From positions 1 through 6,219 of the forward strand of contig JAEZDF010000132.1 in assembly GCA_023429685.1 (NCBI GenBank): a stretch of DNA of 6,219 bases, in the 5' to 3' direction. The notes under the pieces are model-generated. The model did not search any database. It had not been told where the DNA came from and saw only the letters and a program-made list of their open reading frames with translations. Source of the DNA: Bacillota bacterium. GTDB taxonomy: Bacteria > Bacillota > Clostridia > Oscillospirales > Ruminococcaceae. Shown piece after piece: positions 1 to 6,090 of the stretch. Both the position numbers and the translations under genes were made by a program. Each line of letters starts with the position of its first letter. The stretch's first letter is position 1.

Positions 1-54
1 GTGCGTGCCGTTTCGGATTTTGTGGATGATATCTCGTCATCTGTGGGACGGTAG
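1..54 (+). CDS. possible C-terminal end of a convergent gene (partial)
   Basis: Frame 1 of the plus strand is open from the window edge for 17 codons and stops at TAG (52-54). The peptide ends in SDFVDDISSSVGR, which has an ordinary protein-like composition. Its position would make it a gene converging on pheA, with the hairpin at 72-101 lying between the two stops. The fragment is too short to assign to a family, and 17 open codons can occur by chance, so this is a tentative call. Confidence 0.3.
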   Translation: MRAVSDFVDDISSSVGR

Positions 55-71
55 CTACGTTGTCCGGACAA

Positions 72-101
72 TAACAAAGGGCGGATGCAGCAGCATCCGC
101 C
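72..101 (-). terminator. intrinsic terminator after pheA
   Basis: Read on the minus strand, a perfect 9-bp stem GGCGGATGC / GCATCCGCC (80-88 with 93-101) closes a 4-base loop and is followed by CTTTGTTATT, a moderate T-rich tract. It lies 30 bp beyond the pheA stop, where the end of the operon transcript is expected. An outer pairing of ATAACA (71-76) with TGTTAT (109-114) could extend the structure. In the plus direction the T-rich tract after the stem is poor, so it would serve a convergent gene only weakly. Confidence 0.75.
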
Positions 102-130
102 TTACATATGTTATGGGGCAGTGCAGGTGC

Positions 131-1267
131 TTAAGTGAGCGCGTAGTTGCCCAAAAAGCGGAAGGTGCCCTGGTCGTTATCTAAGCTTTGCAGCAGGTCG
201 CGGATCCCATCGGCGGCAACGTTGCCGTCAAACTCGAAAAAGAACATAAACTCAAACGGTCGCTCAGGAATCGGGCGCGACTCAATCTTTGTAATATTCA
301 TACCCTTAGCGGCAAAGCGCGACATCACGCGGTACAGCGAGCCGGGGGTGTGCGCGGTTTTTAACATTAAAGCAATGCGCCGCGCATCGGGGTAAACAGA
401 CGGCGTTTTGGAGATTAAAATAAACCGTGTCTGATTGTTGTCGTTGTTTTGCACGTTGCGTGCAAGCACCTTGAGTCCGTACAGCGCGGCGCACTCCTCA
501 TGGGCAAGGGCTGCACAGGTAAGGTCGTCTTGCTGCGAAACCTGCTGCGCCGCGACGGCGGTGTTGGTGCAAGGCGTCTCGGTTATGCCGCGGTGCACGG
601 CAAAAAAATCGCTGCACTGGCTAAGCGCCTGGGGATGCGAATACACCGTGCGCACGTTTTTTGCGTCTGCCCCGGGCTTACCGAGCAGGCAGTGGGTTAC
701 CGTAAGGTCGTACGCCTTGATGATGTATACCCCGCCACGGCTGAGCAGGTCGTACACCTCGCCCACCGAACCGGCACTGCTGTTTTCGAGCGGCAGCACG
801 CCGTAACGCGCTTTGCCGCTCAGCACCGCGTCGCATACGTCCGAAAAGCGGTCGTAGCATACCCGTTCGGGGTCGTCTACCAGATGCGCCGCCGCAAGGT
901 AGGAATACGCGCCGCGCACGCCCTGACACGCCACCACGGCGCCGTAGACTATCGGCTCGGGGTTGCGCACCGCACGACTCAGCATTACGGAAAGCGCGCC
1001 CTCGTCGGCTATGGAGTGGTGCTGCACCGCCTTGCTGATGTCCATTATCGCGGCAAACAGCATCTGTGAGGGGACGCTGTATTCCTCGCCCGCCAGCTTG
1101 CCGATGCGGGCAAGCAGCTCCTCCTCCCGCTGTGGTTGGTAGATGGGTAGGTTGTTTGCTGCCTTGTAATCGGCCACCTGTTGCACCAGCTGCATGCGGT
1201 GCAAAAACAATCGGAGCAGCTCGCGGTCCACCTCGTCTATGCCGCTGCGAAGCTCGTCAAGATTCAT
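131..1267 (-). CDS. pheA: bifunctional chorismate mutase / prephenate dehydratase with ACT domain (P-protein)
   Basis: This 378-residue protein converts chorismate to prephenate and then to phenylpyruvate, the committed route to phenylalanine, in the cytoplasm. Residues 1-90 are an AroQ-type helical chorismate mutase. R7, R24, K35, R47, E48 and Q82 fall at the positions of the E. coli catalytic residues R11, R28, K39, R51, E52 and Q88. The position of E. coli D48 is Q44 here. Residues about 106-288 are prephenate dehydratase, with QGVRGAYS (115-122), PLENSSAGSV (159-168) and the catalytic TRF (280-282). Residues about 296-378 are an ACT domain with PGSLYRV (308-314) and ESRP (329-332), the phenylalanine-binding signature, so feedback inhibition by Phe is expected. 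The start is chosen at the ATG beginning MNLDELR, which matches the family N-terminus. An ATG four codons earlier sits only 1 base from the Shine-Dalgarno sequence, and a TTG at 1306 lies inside the repeat. The gene is 253 bp from aroC, unlike the tight spacing of the other genes, so it may have its own transcription signal. Confidence 0.97.
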   Translation of the reverse strand: MNLDELRSGIDEVDRELLRLFLHRMQLVQQVADYKAANNLPIYQPQREEELLARIGKLAGEEYSVPSQMLFAAIMDISKAVQHHSIADEGALSVMLSRAVRNPEPIVYGAVVACQGVRGAYSYLAAAHLVDDPERVCYDRFSDVCDAVLSGKARYGVLPLENSSAGSVGEVYDLLSRGGVYIIKAYDLTVTHCLLGKPGADAKNVRTVYSHPQALSQCSDFFAVHRGITETPCTNTAVAAQQVSQQDDLTCAALAHEECAALYGLKVLARNVQNNDNNQTRFILISKTPSVYPDARRIALMLKTAHTPGSLYRVMSRFAAKGMNITKIESRPIPERPFEFMFFFEFDGNVAADGIRDLLQSLDNDQGTFRFLGNYALT

Positions 1268-1280
1268 AGAAAAAACCATG

Positions 1281-1287
1281 CCTTTCC
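1281..1287 (-). promoter_or_regulatory. ribosome binding site of pheA (awkward spacing)
   Basis: On the minus strand GGAAAGG is followed by 13 bases and then the ATG at 1267. The alternative ATG at 1279 is only 1 base away. The spacing suits neither start well, which leaves a four-residue (MVFS) uncertainty at the N-terminus. The site begins 6 bases inside from the outer end of the 1294-1476 repeat, so the repeat's folding could affect ribosome access. Confidence 0.5.
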
Positions 1288-1302
1288 GGTACGGTGATAT
1301 AG

Positions 1303-1378
1303 TCAATAAACTTGAAAACAGTCCCTGTTTTCAAGCGGCAGGTAGTACCTGCCGTACGCCTAATGGCGTGTTTATTGA
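1303..1378. repeat. left half of the element: four-way-junction fold
   Basis: Closing stem TCAATAAA / TTTATTGA (1303-1310 with 1371-1378) encloses three perfect hairpins: CTTGAAAACAG / CTGTTTTCAAG with a 3-base loop (1311-1335), CGGCAGGT / ACCTGCCG with a 3-base loop (1336-1354), and ACGCC / GGCGT with a TAAT loop (1356-1369). Apart from T1355 and G1370, which can form a wobble pair, no base lies outside a stem or hairpin loop. On the pheA strand the hairpin nearest pheA is followed by TTTATT, which is only weakly terminator-like. Confidence 0.7.
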
Positions 1379-1381
1379 TTA

Positions 1382-1469
1382 TAGACTCCACAAACCGCCC
1401 ACATTTGTGGGCGCCGCACAATTTTTCGTGCGGTTCAAAACGGTTTCGTTTTGAAGTTTGTTGAGTATA
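1382..1469. repeat. right half of the element: mirror-image four-way-junction fold
   Basis: The closing stem pairs ACAAAC with GTTTGT (1390-1395 with 1456-1461) and, past one mismatch, ACTC with GAGT (1385-1388 with 1463-1466). It encloses three contiguous hairpins: CGCCCACA / TGTGGGCG (1396-1413), CCGCAC / GTGCGG with an 8-base AT-rich loop (1414-1433), and TTCAAAACG / CGTTTTGAA with a GTTT loop (1434-1455). The A/T-rich hairpin lies on the right, the reverse of the left half. Relative to the left half, G-C and C-G swaps occur on both sides of the A/T-rich hairpin, and the closing stem differs by a T-A to C-G change, so pairing is preserved. Confidence 0.7.
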
Positions 1470-1520
1470 ATATCACTTGACCAAAATGTATCGACAGAGT
1501 AAGGCGTTGTTACATGCTAC

Positions 1521-2603
1521 TCAGCTGTTTTTTAGCAGGAGGTTTGTGAGTGCCACCATGACGGCGGCCTCTACGCAGGGCAGGGCGCGCACCACGACGC
1601 AGGGGTCGTGCCGCCCGTGCACCGCAAGCTCGCACTGGGTCATGTCGGTAAGAGAAACCGATTGCTGGGTCTGCGCGATCGAGGGGGTGGGCTTAAACGC
1701 CGCTCGAACAATCAGCGGCATACCCGATGTAATACCGCCCAGCACGCCGCCGTGGCGGTTGGTTTCGGTCTTTACTTCGCCATCCCGAATGCAGAACGCG
1801 TCGTTGTGGGTGCTGCCGGTCATCGTGCTTGCCGCAAAGCCCGCGCCAAACTCGATGCCGCGCACGGCGGGGATGCCAAACACAATGGAGGCAATCTCGT
1901 TCTCTACCCCGTTAAACATCGGGTCGCCCAGCCCCGCGGGCAGCCCTACGGCGGCGCACTCCACAATGCCGCCCACTGAGTCGCCCGCCATGCGCGCGTC
2001 CTCGATCTCGGCGAGCATCCGCGCGCCCGCTTCGTCGTCCAGCACCGGCATCGGCTTTGCGGTTACCATAGCAAGGGTATTCGCATCCACCGCCGCCATG
2101 TCAAACGGCGTGTCAAGTACGCCGTGAATGGCGGCGATGTGCGCCCCCACCGCAATGCCCTGCTGGGCAAGGTAGTGATTGCACACGGCACCCGCAAATA
2201 CAAGGGGTGCAGTCAGTCTGCCTGAGAAGTGCCCGCCGCCGCGCGGGTCGTTATAGCCGCCGTAGCGCACCCGTCCGGTGTAGTCGGCGTGCCCGGGGCG
2301 GGGGGCATCGGCAAGGTTATTGTAATCCTGCGAGCGGGTGTCGGTGTTGCGAATGATGCAGGAGATGGGCGTGCCGCAGGTCACCCCGTCGCGGATGCCC
2401 GAGAGCACCTCGGGGGTATCCGCCTCGCGCCGTTTTGTCGCATGCGCCTGCCCGGCGGGTGCGCGCCGCGCCATAAACCGCGCCACCGCGTCAAAGTCAA
2501 TCGCCACCCCGGCGGGAAAGCCGTCCATCACCACGCCAATGCCGCCGCTGTGGCTTTCGCCAAATATCGAGATCGTTAATCGGTCACCCCATACCGAGCT
2601 CAT
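1521..2603 (-). CDS. aroC: chorismate synthase
   Basis: The 360-residue product eliminates phosphate from EPSP to give chorismate, the last common shikimate-pathway step, using reduced FMN. Visible family signatures are GESHSGG (15-21) with the conserved His18, PGHADYTG (103-110) with the second conserved His105, YGGYNDPRGGGHFSGRLTAP (114-133, the second signature region, keeping the S, R and T of the usual RSSARET), NRHGGVLGGITSGMP (282-296) and GRHDPCVVVRALP (330-342). Length is normal for a prokaryotic enzyme. No flavin reductase domain is present, so reduced flavin must come from elsewhere in the cell. The ATG at 2603 is supported by GGGAGG 8 bases upstream. The first 20 bp overlap the end of aroA, which suggests translational coupling. 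Confidence 0.98.
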   Translation of the reverse strand: MSSVWGDRLTISIFGESHSGGIGVVMDGFPAGVAIDFDAVARFMARRAPAGQAHATKRREADTPEVLSGIRDGVTCGTPISCIIRNTDTRSQDYNNLADAPRPGHADYTGRVRYGGYNDPRGGGHFSGRLTAPLVFAGAVCNHYLAQQGIAVGAHIAAIHGVLDTPFDMAAVDANTLAMVTAKPMPVLDDEAGARMLAEIEDARMAGDSVGGIVECAAVGLPAGLGDPMFNGVENEIASIVFGIPAVRGIEFGAGFAASTMTGSTHNDAFCIRDGEVKTETNRHGGVLGGITSGMPLIVRAAFKPTPSIAQTQQSVSLTDMTQCELAVHGRHDPCVVVRALPCVEAAVMVALTNLLLKNS

Positions 2604-3849
2604 CGCATCTGCCTCCCAACATTGTAAGGTGTGTAAAGAACTGCGGGTAAGACTTGCTCACGCACTCCGCGCCGCGTATCACAACGGGCTTGTCGCTCCG
2701 AAGCGCGGCAATAGCCGCCGCCATGGCGATGCGGTGGTCGCCGAAGCTGTCCGCCTCTCCGCCCGCAAGCGCCGCTCCACCGTGGATAATCAGCCCGTCA
2801 TCGGTCTGTGTTACGCGTCCGCCAAGACCCGAGAGCAGTCGCTCTATGGAATGCAGACGGTCAGACTCCTTGATGCGCAGCCGCTGTGCGCCCGAAATCA
2901 CCGTATCGCCGTTTGCAAACGCGGCGGTAACGGCAAGGATTGGCACAAGGTCGGGGATGTCGGACGCATCGATTGTCACCGCGTTAAGCGGCGCGGCACT
3001 CACCGTAACCGTGTCGCCCGACTGTACAACCTTTGCGCCAAACGCCGCAAGCAGGCTTGTAATCGCACGGTCGCCCTGCATCGAAGCAAAGTCAATACCC
3101 CGGCACGAAACGTTGCCGCCCACCGCACCCGCCGCAAGAAAGAACGCGGCACCCGACCAGTCGCCCTCCACCGTCAGGTCACAGGGGGTATAGCGCTGCC
3201 CACCGGGAACAAGGTAGCCGCTCTGCGTCTCGGAAATTGTTATGCCGAAGCGGCGTAGCAGGGCAACGGTCATATCCACATAGGGGCGCGACTCCAGCCG
3301 CCCGCGTAGCACAATCTGGCTGTCCTCCTCGCACAGGGGCAGGGCGAACAACAGCCCCGTCACAAACTGCGAGCTGACCGAGCCGTCAATCTCGTACCGT
3401 CCTCCGCGCAGCCTACCGCTGATGGTAAAGGGCATGGTGCCGCGGTAATCGTCCGTCACGCCATTTTTGCGCAGCTCCTTGAGCAGCATGTCAATCGGGC
3501 GGCTTGGCAGCCGTCCTGTTCCGTCAAAGATCGCCGTTACCCCGAGTGCCGCGGCAACGGGCAGCAAAAAGCGCAGTGTGGAGCCGCTCTCGCCGCAGTA
3601 TATAAGTGCCCGCTTGGGCGGGTGGGTTATACCCTGAATTACCGTGGTCTGCCCGCACAGCTCGATGTGCGCCCCAAGCGCCGTCATTGCGCGCTGGGTG
3701 ACCAATATGTCGTCGTTGCTTGCAAGCGAAGAGATGTGTGCGGTGCCGCTCGCAAGGGCACAGGCTATCACGGCGCGGTGGGATGCCGATTTGGACGCGG
3801 GCGGGGTAAACACCCCCGACAGCGTGGCGGGGTAAACGCGAATGTCCAT
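2584..3849 (-). CDS. aroA: 3-phosphoshikimate 1-carboxyvinyltransferase (EPSP synthase)
   Basis: The 421-residue enzyme transfers the enolpyruvyl group of PEP to shikimate-3-phosphate in the cytoplasm. The two-domain EPSP synthase fold is indicated by PASKSASHRA (17-26, with substrate-binding K20, S21 and R25), ESGSTLRF (87-94, the PEP/glyphosate loop), GRLPSRP (112-118), SSQF (159-162), catalytic D300 in SDIPDLVP, RIKESDRL (325-332, with K327, E328 and R331), DHRIAMA (371-377) and SKSYPQFF (398-405). All main active-site positions appear intact and the length is typical. The ATG is the only in-frame start near AAAGGA, which lies 12 bases upstream. aroB ends 34 bp upstream, and the 3' end overlaps aroC. 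The loop reads G-S-T-L-R-F where E. coli has G-T-A-M-R-P, a difference relevant to glyphosate binding. Confidence 0.98.
   Translation of the reverse strand: MDIRVYPATLSGVFTPPASKSASHRAVIACALASGTAHISSLASNDDILVTQRAMTALGAHIELCGQTTVIQGITHPPKRALIYCGESGSTLRFLLPVAAALGVTAIFDGTGRLPSRPIDMLLKELRKNGVTDDYRGTMPFTISGRLRGGRYEIDGSVSSQFVTGLLFALPLCEEDSQIVLRGRLESRPYVDMTVALLRRFGITISETQSGYLVPGGQRYTPCDLTVEGDWSGAAFFLAAGAVGGNVSCRGIDFASMQGDRAITSLLAAFGAKVVQSGDTVTVSAAPLNAVTIDASDIPDLVPILAVTAAFANGDTVISGAQRLRIKESDRLHSIERLLSGLGGRVTQTDDGLIIHGGAALAGGEADSFGDHRIAMAAAIAALRSDKPVVIRGAECVSKSYPQFFTHLTMLGGRCDELGMG
2612..2617 (-). promoter_or_regulatory. ribosome binding site of aroC inside aroA
   Basis: GGGAGG on the minus strand lies 8 bases before the aroC ATG and within the last codons of aroA. 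It is close to the ideal anti-16S complement and fixes the aroC start, even though that start precedes the aroA stop codon. Confidence 0.85.
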
Positions 3850-3883
3850 AGAACAATCAAATCCTTTCTGCGGGGGATATCAG

Positions 3884-4936
3884 CTACAGTTTCAGTAGTG
3901 TGTGAAATGCATCGGTCGTTATGCGATGGGTGTACGCACTGCCGATTTCTTTTATGAGTACCAGTGTAATAGACCCGCCCGAACGCTTTTTGTCGCTTAG
4001 GCAATGGGGGAAAAGCGTTTTTAGGCAATAGTCGCAGTGGGTGGGCAGATTGTACCGGGTTAGGCAGTCGGCAATGCGCTGTGATGAGCCTTGCGCGGTT
4101 AATCCGTTTTGCTCTGCCGCTTGTGTCATCAACACCATGCCGATGGCAACCGCGCTGCCGTGGGTTACCCCAAAGTCGCTTTCGCGCTCGATGGCGTGCC
4201 CAAGGGTGTGCCCGAAGTTGAGCAGGGCACGCGCACCGTTGTCAAACTCATCCTGCTCCACCAGCTCGCGCTTGATGTCGATGCACCGCGCGATAATCTG
4301 CGCGGTATCGGTATACAGCGCGCCGTCGCAGAGCTGCAAAAACAGTGCCTCGTCCCATATCGCACCGTATTTTATCACCTCGGCGGCACCGTCCGCAAAG
4401 GTTTCGGGCGAAAGGGTTTTTAAGGTATCCACGTCGCACAGCACAAGCGACGGCTGCCAGAACGCACCCGCTAGGTTTTTGCCCTCGGGGATGTCAACAG
4501 CCGTCTTGCCGCCCACCGACGAATCTACCTGCGCAAGCAGGGTGGTGGGGATCTGTACGTAGCTTACCCCGCGCAGATAGGTGGCGGCGGCAAACCCCAC
4601 AAGGTCGCCAACCACGCCACCGCCCAGCGCAATCACCACATCGGTGCGGGTAAGCCCCGACTGGGCAAAGAACGAGTACAACGCGCCCAGCGACTGCAGG
4701 CATTTGCTCTGCTCCCCGTGGGGGATGACAAACGCAAACACCGCAAAGCCCGCGGTACTCAGCGAGTCCTTGACCGTCTGCAGGTAGAGCGGTGCGACGT
4801 TGTCATCCGTTACAATGGCTGCAATACCCGCCTTAGAAACAGCGCGCACCGCCTCTCCGCAGGAGGGGAGAAGGCTTCTCCCCACCATTACGCGGTAGGG
4901 TCTGCTGGTATGAACCTGTATGTCTTGTGTTTCCAT
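3884..4936 (-). CDS. aroB: 3-dehydroquinate synthase
   Basis: The 350-residue NAD- and metal-dependent enzyme cyclises DAHP to 3-dehydroquinate, the second shikimate step. The N-terminal NAD-binding half shows GEQSK (74-78), GGGVVGDLVGFAAATYLRG (105-123) and PTTLLAQVDSSVGGKTAVD (130-148). The C-terminal half shows AAEVIKYG (184-191), ALLNFGHTLGHAIE (236-249) and THGSAVAIGM (257-266). E186, H242 and H258 are the expected zinc ligands; the 16-residue spacing of the two histidines matches the family. The ATG at 4936 is preferred over the TTG two codons earlier because GGGGGA lies 8 bases before the ATG and only 2 before the TTG. It begins 24 bp after aroF and sits 34 bp before aroA, as expected for cotranscription. 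Confidence 0.98.
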   Translation of the reverse strand: METQDIQVHTSRPYRVMVGRSLLPSCGEAVRAVSKAGIAAIVTDDNVAPLYLQTVKDSLSTAGFAVFAFVIPHGEQSKCLQSLGALYSFFAQSGLTRTDVVIALGGGVVGDLVGFAAATYLRGVSYVQIPTTLLAQVDSSVGGKTAVDIPEGKNLAGAFWQPSLVLCDVDTLKTLSPETFADGAAEVIKYGAIWDEALFLQLCDGALYTDTAQIIARCIDIKRELVEQDEFDNGARALLNFGHTLGHAIERESDFGVTHGSAVAIGMVLMTQAAEQNGLTAQGSSQRIADCLTRYNLPTHCDYCLKTLFPHCLSDKKRSGGSITLVLIKEIGSAYTHRITTDAFHTLLKL

Positions 4937-4944
4937 GCGCAAAA

Positions 4945-4950
4945 TCCCCC
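4945..4950 (-). promoter_or_regulatory. ribosome binding site of aroB
   Basis: GGGGGA on the minus strand is 8 bases from the ATG at 4936. It is imperfect (pairs with the anti-Shine-Dalgarno partly through G-U) but decides between that ATG and the upstream in-frame TTG. Confidence 0.6.
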
Positions 4951-4960
4951 AAGGTTTGTT

Positions 4961-5974
4961 TTATGATAAGGTCTTGCCGAAGAACGGCACCGCCTGTTTA
5001 ATCTTCTCCATTACGCCGTCAAACTGGTTGGGTGTCAGCGATTGCGCACCGTCCGACAACGCCTTTTCGGGGTTGTTGTGCACCTCAATGATTAGACCGT
5101 CCGCGCCCGCCGCGATGGACGCGAGGGAAAGCGGCTCTACCAGCCAGGTAAGCCCCGCCGCGTGGCTTGGGTCTACAACCACGGGCAGATGCGACTTTCG
5201 TTTGAGGATGGGGATGGCGGAGATGTCTAGCGTGTTGCGCGTCTCGGTCTCGAAGGTGCGTATGCCGCGCTCGCACAGGATAACCTGCTTGTTGCCGCCC
5301 GCCATGATGTACTCGGCGCTCATCAAAAGCTCCTCGATGGTGTTGGCAAGCCCGCGCTTTAGCAGAATAGGCTTGTCAAGATGCCCCAGCTCCTTAAGCA
5401 GCTCGAAGTTCTGCATGTTTCTAGCACCCACCTGAATGATGTCCACATCTCGAAACAGGTCGAGGTGCGCCACGCTCATAATCTCGGTTACGATGGGCAT
5501 GCCCGTCAGCTCCCGCGCCTTGTCAAGCAGCTCAATTCCCTCGGCGCGCAGCCCCTGGAATGCGTAGGGGGAGGTGCGGGGCTTAAACGCGCCGCCCCGC
5601 AAAAGACCAGCACCAGCCTGCTTGACGCGGCGGGCAACCTCGGTAATCTGCTGCTCACACTCCACCGAGCAGGGACCCGCCATCACCTGAAAATGCCCGC
5701 CGCCCAACCGAAGCCCACGGGCCTCCACCACCGTGTCGGTGGGGTGGAACTTGCGGTTTGCGCTTTTGTATGGCTCTTGAATGCGCTTGACGCTCTCAAC
5801 GATGTCAATAGACGAGACTCGGTCAATATCCACCACCGAGGTGTCACCCACAAGCCCGAGGATGGTGGTCTGCACGCCGATGACGGGGTGCACCTGCACA
5901 CCGTAGCCCTCCAGCTGCTGTATCAGTTTTTGTAATTCTACCTCATTGGTGCCCTGCTTCACAAGTACTATCAT
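4961..5974 (-). CDS. aroF: 3-deoxy-7-phosphoheptulonate (DAHP) synthase, type I-beta with N-terminal regulatory domain
   Basis: The 337-residue enzyme condenses PEP and erythrose-4-phosphate to DAHP, the entry step of the shikimate pathway. Residues 1-65 match the ferredoxin-like/ACT-like N-terminal domain known from Thermotoga maritima DAHP synthase, where it mediates Tyr/Phe feedback inhibition. The barrel follows with AGPCSVE (99-105), LRGGAFKPRTSPYAFQGL (125-142), VGARNMQNFELLK (182-194), KPILLKRG (201-208), CERGIRTFE (234-242), VVVDPSHA (265-272) and EVHNNPEKALSDG (297-309). C102, H271, E297 and D308 are the expected metal ligands. The ATG at 5974 has GGAGG 9 bases upstream; a longer frame from a TTG at 6019 has no such site and would run through this GGAGG. 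It is the first gene of the block, directly behind a terminator-like hairpin, so transcription into the whole operon is likely controlled there. Confidence 0.98.
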   Translation of the reverse strand: MIVLVKQGTNEVELQKLIQQLEGYGVQVHPVIGVQTTILGLVGDTSVVDIDRVSSIDIVESVKRIQEPYKSANRKFHPTDTVVEARGLRLGGGHFQVMAGPCSVECEQQITEVARRVKQAGAGLLRGGAFKPRTSPYAFQGLRAEGIELLDKARELTGMPIVTEIMSVAHLDLFRDVDIIQVGARNMQNFELLKELGHLDKPILLKRGLANTIEELLMSAEYIMAGGNKQVILCERGIRTFETETRNTLDISAIPILKRKSHLPVVVDPSHAAGLTWLVEPLSLASIAAGADGLIIEVHNNPEKALSDGAQSLTPNQFDGVMEKIKQAVPFFGKTLS

Positions 5975-5983
5975 GCCATGTTG

Positions 5984-5988
5984 CCTCC
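5984..5988 (-). promoter_or_regulatory. ribosome binding site of aroF
   Basis: GGAGG on the minus strand lies 9 bases before the aroF ATG (5974). An out-of-frame ATG only 4 bases away (5979) would encode Met-Ala-stop, with its TGA overlapping the aroF start. Confidence 0.8.
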
Positions 5989-6025
5989 ATTTATAAGAAT
6001 AGTTTACCGAAATACGCAATCAAAC

Positions 6026-6061
6026 AAAAAGGGCTGATGCTTCACACAAAGCATCAGCCCT
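6026..6061 (-). terminator. terminator / attenuator hairpin before aroF
   Basis: Read on the minus strand, GGGCTGATGCTT and AAGCATCAGCCC form a perfect 12-bp stem (6049-6060 with 6031-6042) around the loop TGTGTG, followed at once by TTTTT (6030-6026) and then GTTT. An outer A-T pair (6061 with 6030) extends the stem. This is a textbook Rho-independent terminator, lying 51 bp upstream of the aroF start and oriented with the operon. In the plus direction the T-run is displaced by TAG, so the minus orientation fits better. It may be an attenuator for the aro operon or simply end an upstream transcript. Confidence 0.88.
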
Positions 6062-6090
6062 AGTTTTTGCCAATCTGTTACCGCGGTGTG

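Larger units (their letters stand above)
1294..1476. repeat. MITE-like non-coding element with terminal inverted repeats
   Basis: The left end (1294-1319, starting GTGATATAGTCAATAAACTT) and the reverse complement of the right end (1448-1476, starting GTGATATTATACTCAACAAA) match at 23 of 26 positions with one 3-base insertion on the right. Between the ends there is no credible coding frame but a dense array of hairpins in two mirror-image halves. The termini are AT-rich and the interior hairpins GC-rich. Terminal inverted repeats, small size, no ORF and an intergenic position are typical of miniature inverted-repeat elements. TA-rich bases at both ends would allow a TA target duplication, but no clear longer target-site duplication is visible. 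It could instead be a palindromic intergenic repeat, or a fixed RNA element of the pheA leader. One copy in this window cannot separate these options. Confidence 0.65.

Noticed and set aside
51..71. Adjacent palindromes GTAGCTAC (51-58) and TTGTCCGGACAA (60-71) as an operator or attachment site.
   Set aside because: Both are short, lie between a possible gene end and a terminator, and have no second copy in the window. Chance is adequate.
1374..1406. Short leader peptide ahead of pheA on the minus strand (ten codons beginning ATG TGG inside the repeat).
   Set aside because: It has no Phe codons, no ribosome site, and lies within the hairpins of the repeat. There is no sign of an attenuation peptide for pheA.
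1434..1455. Hairpins between aroC and pheA as an aroC terminator.
   Set aside because: The hairpins nearest aroC are not followed by a T-run on the minus strand. Only the last one, nearest pheA, has a weak TTTATT, so the element is not a clear terminator.
2338..3258. Long plus-strand open frame (306 codons) across the aroC/aroA junction, and other long plus-strand frames elsewhere.
   Set aside because: They are antisense to strongly conserved enzymes, rich in Arg, His and Ala as expected from GC-rich reverse frames, and lack family motifs and good ribosome sites.
5975..6019. Longer aroF starting from TTG at 6019 (15 extra residues).
   Set aside because: It has no ribosome site, would translate through the GGAGG of the ATG start, and the extra residues have no place in the DAHP synthase fold.
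5996..6023. Promoter for aroF, TTGATT with a 16-base spacer and TATTCT on the minus strand.
   Set aside because: It would start transcription almost on the ribosome site, and the match is modest in an AT-rich gap. It is kept only as a possibility if the upstream hairpin terminates another gene.
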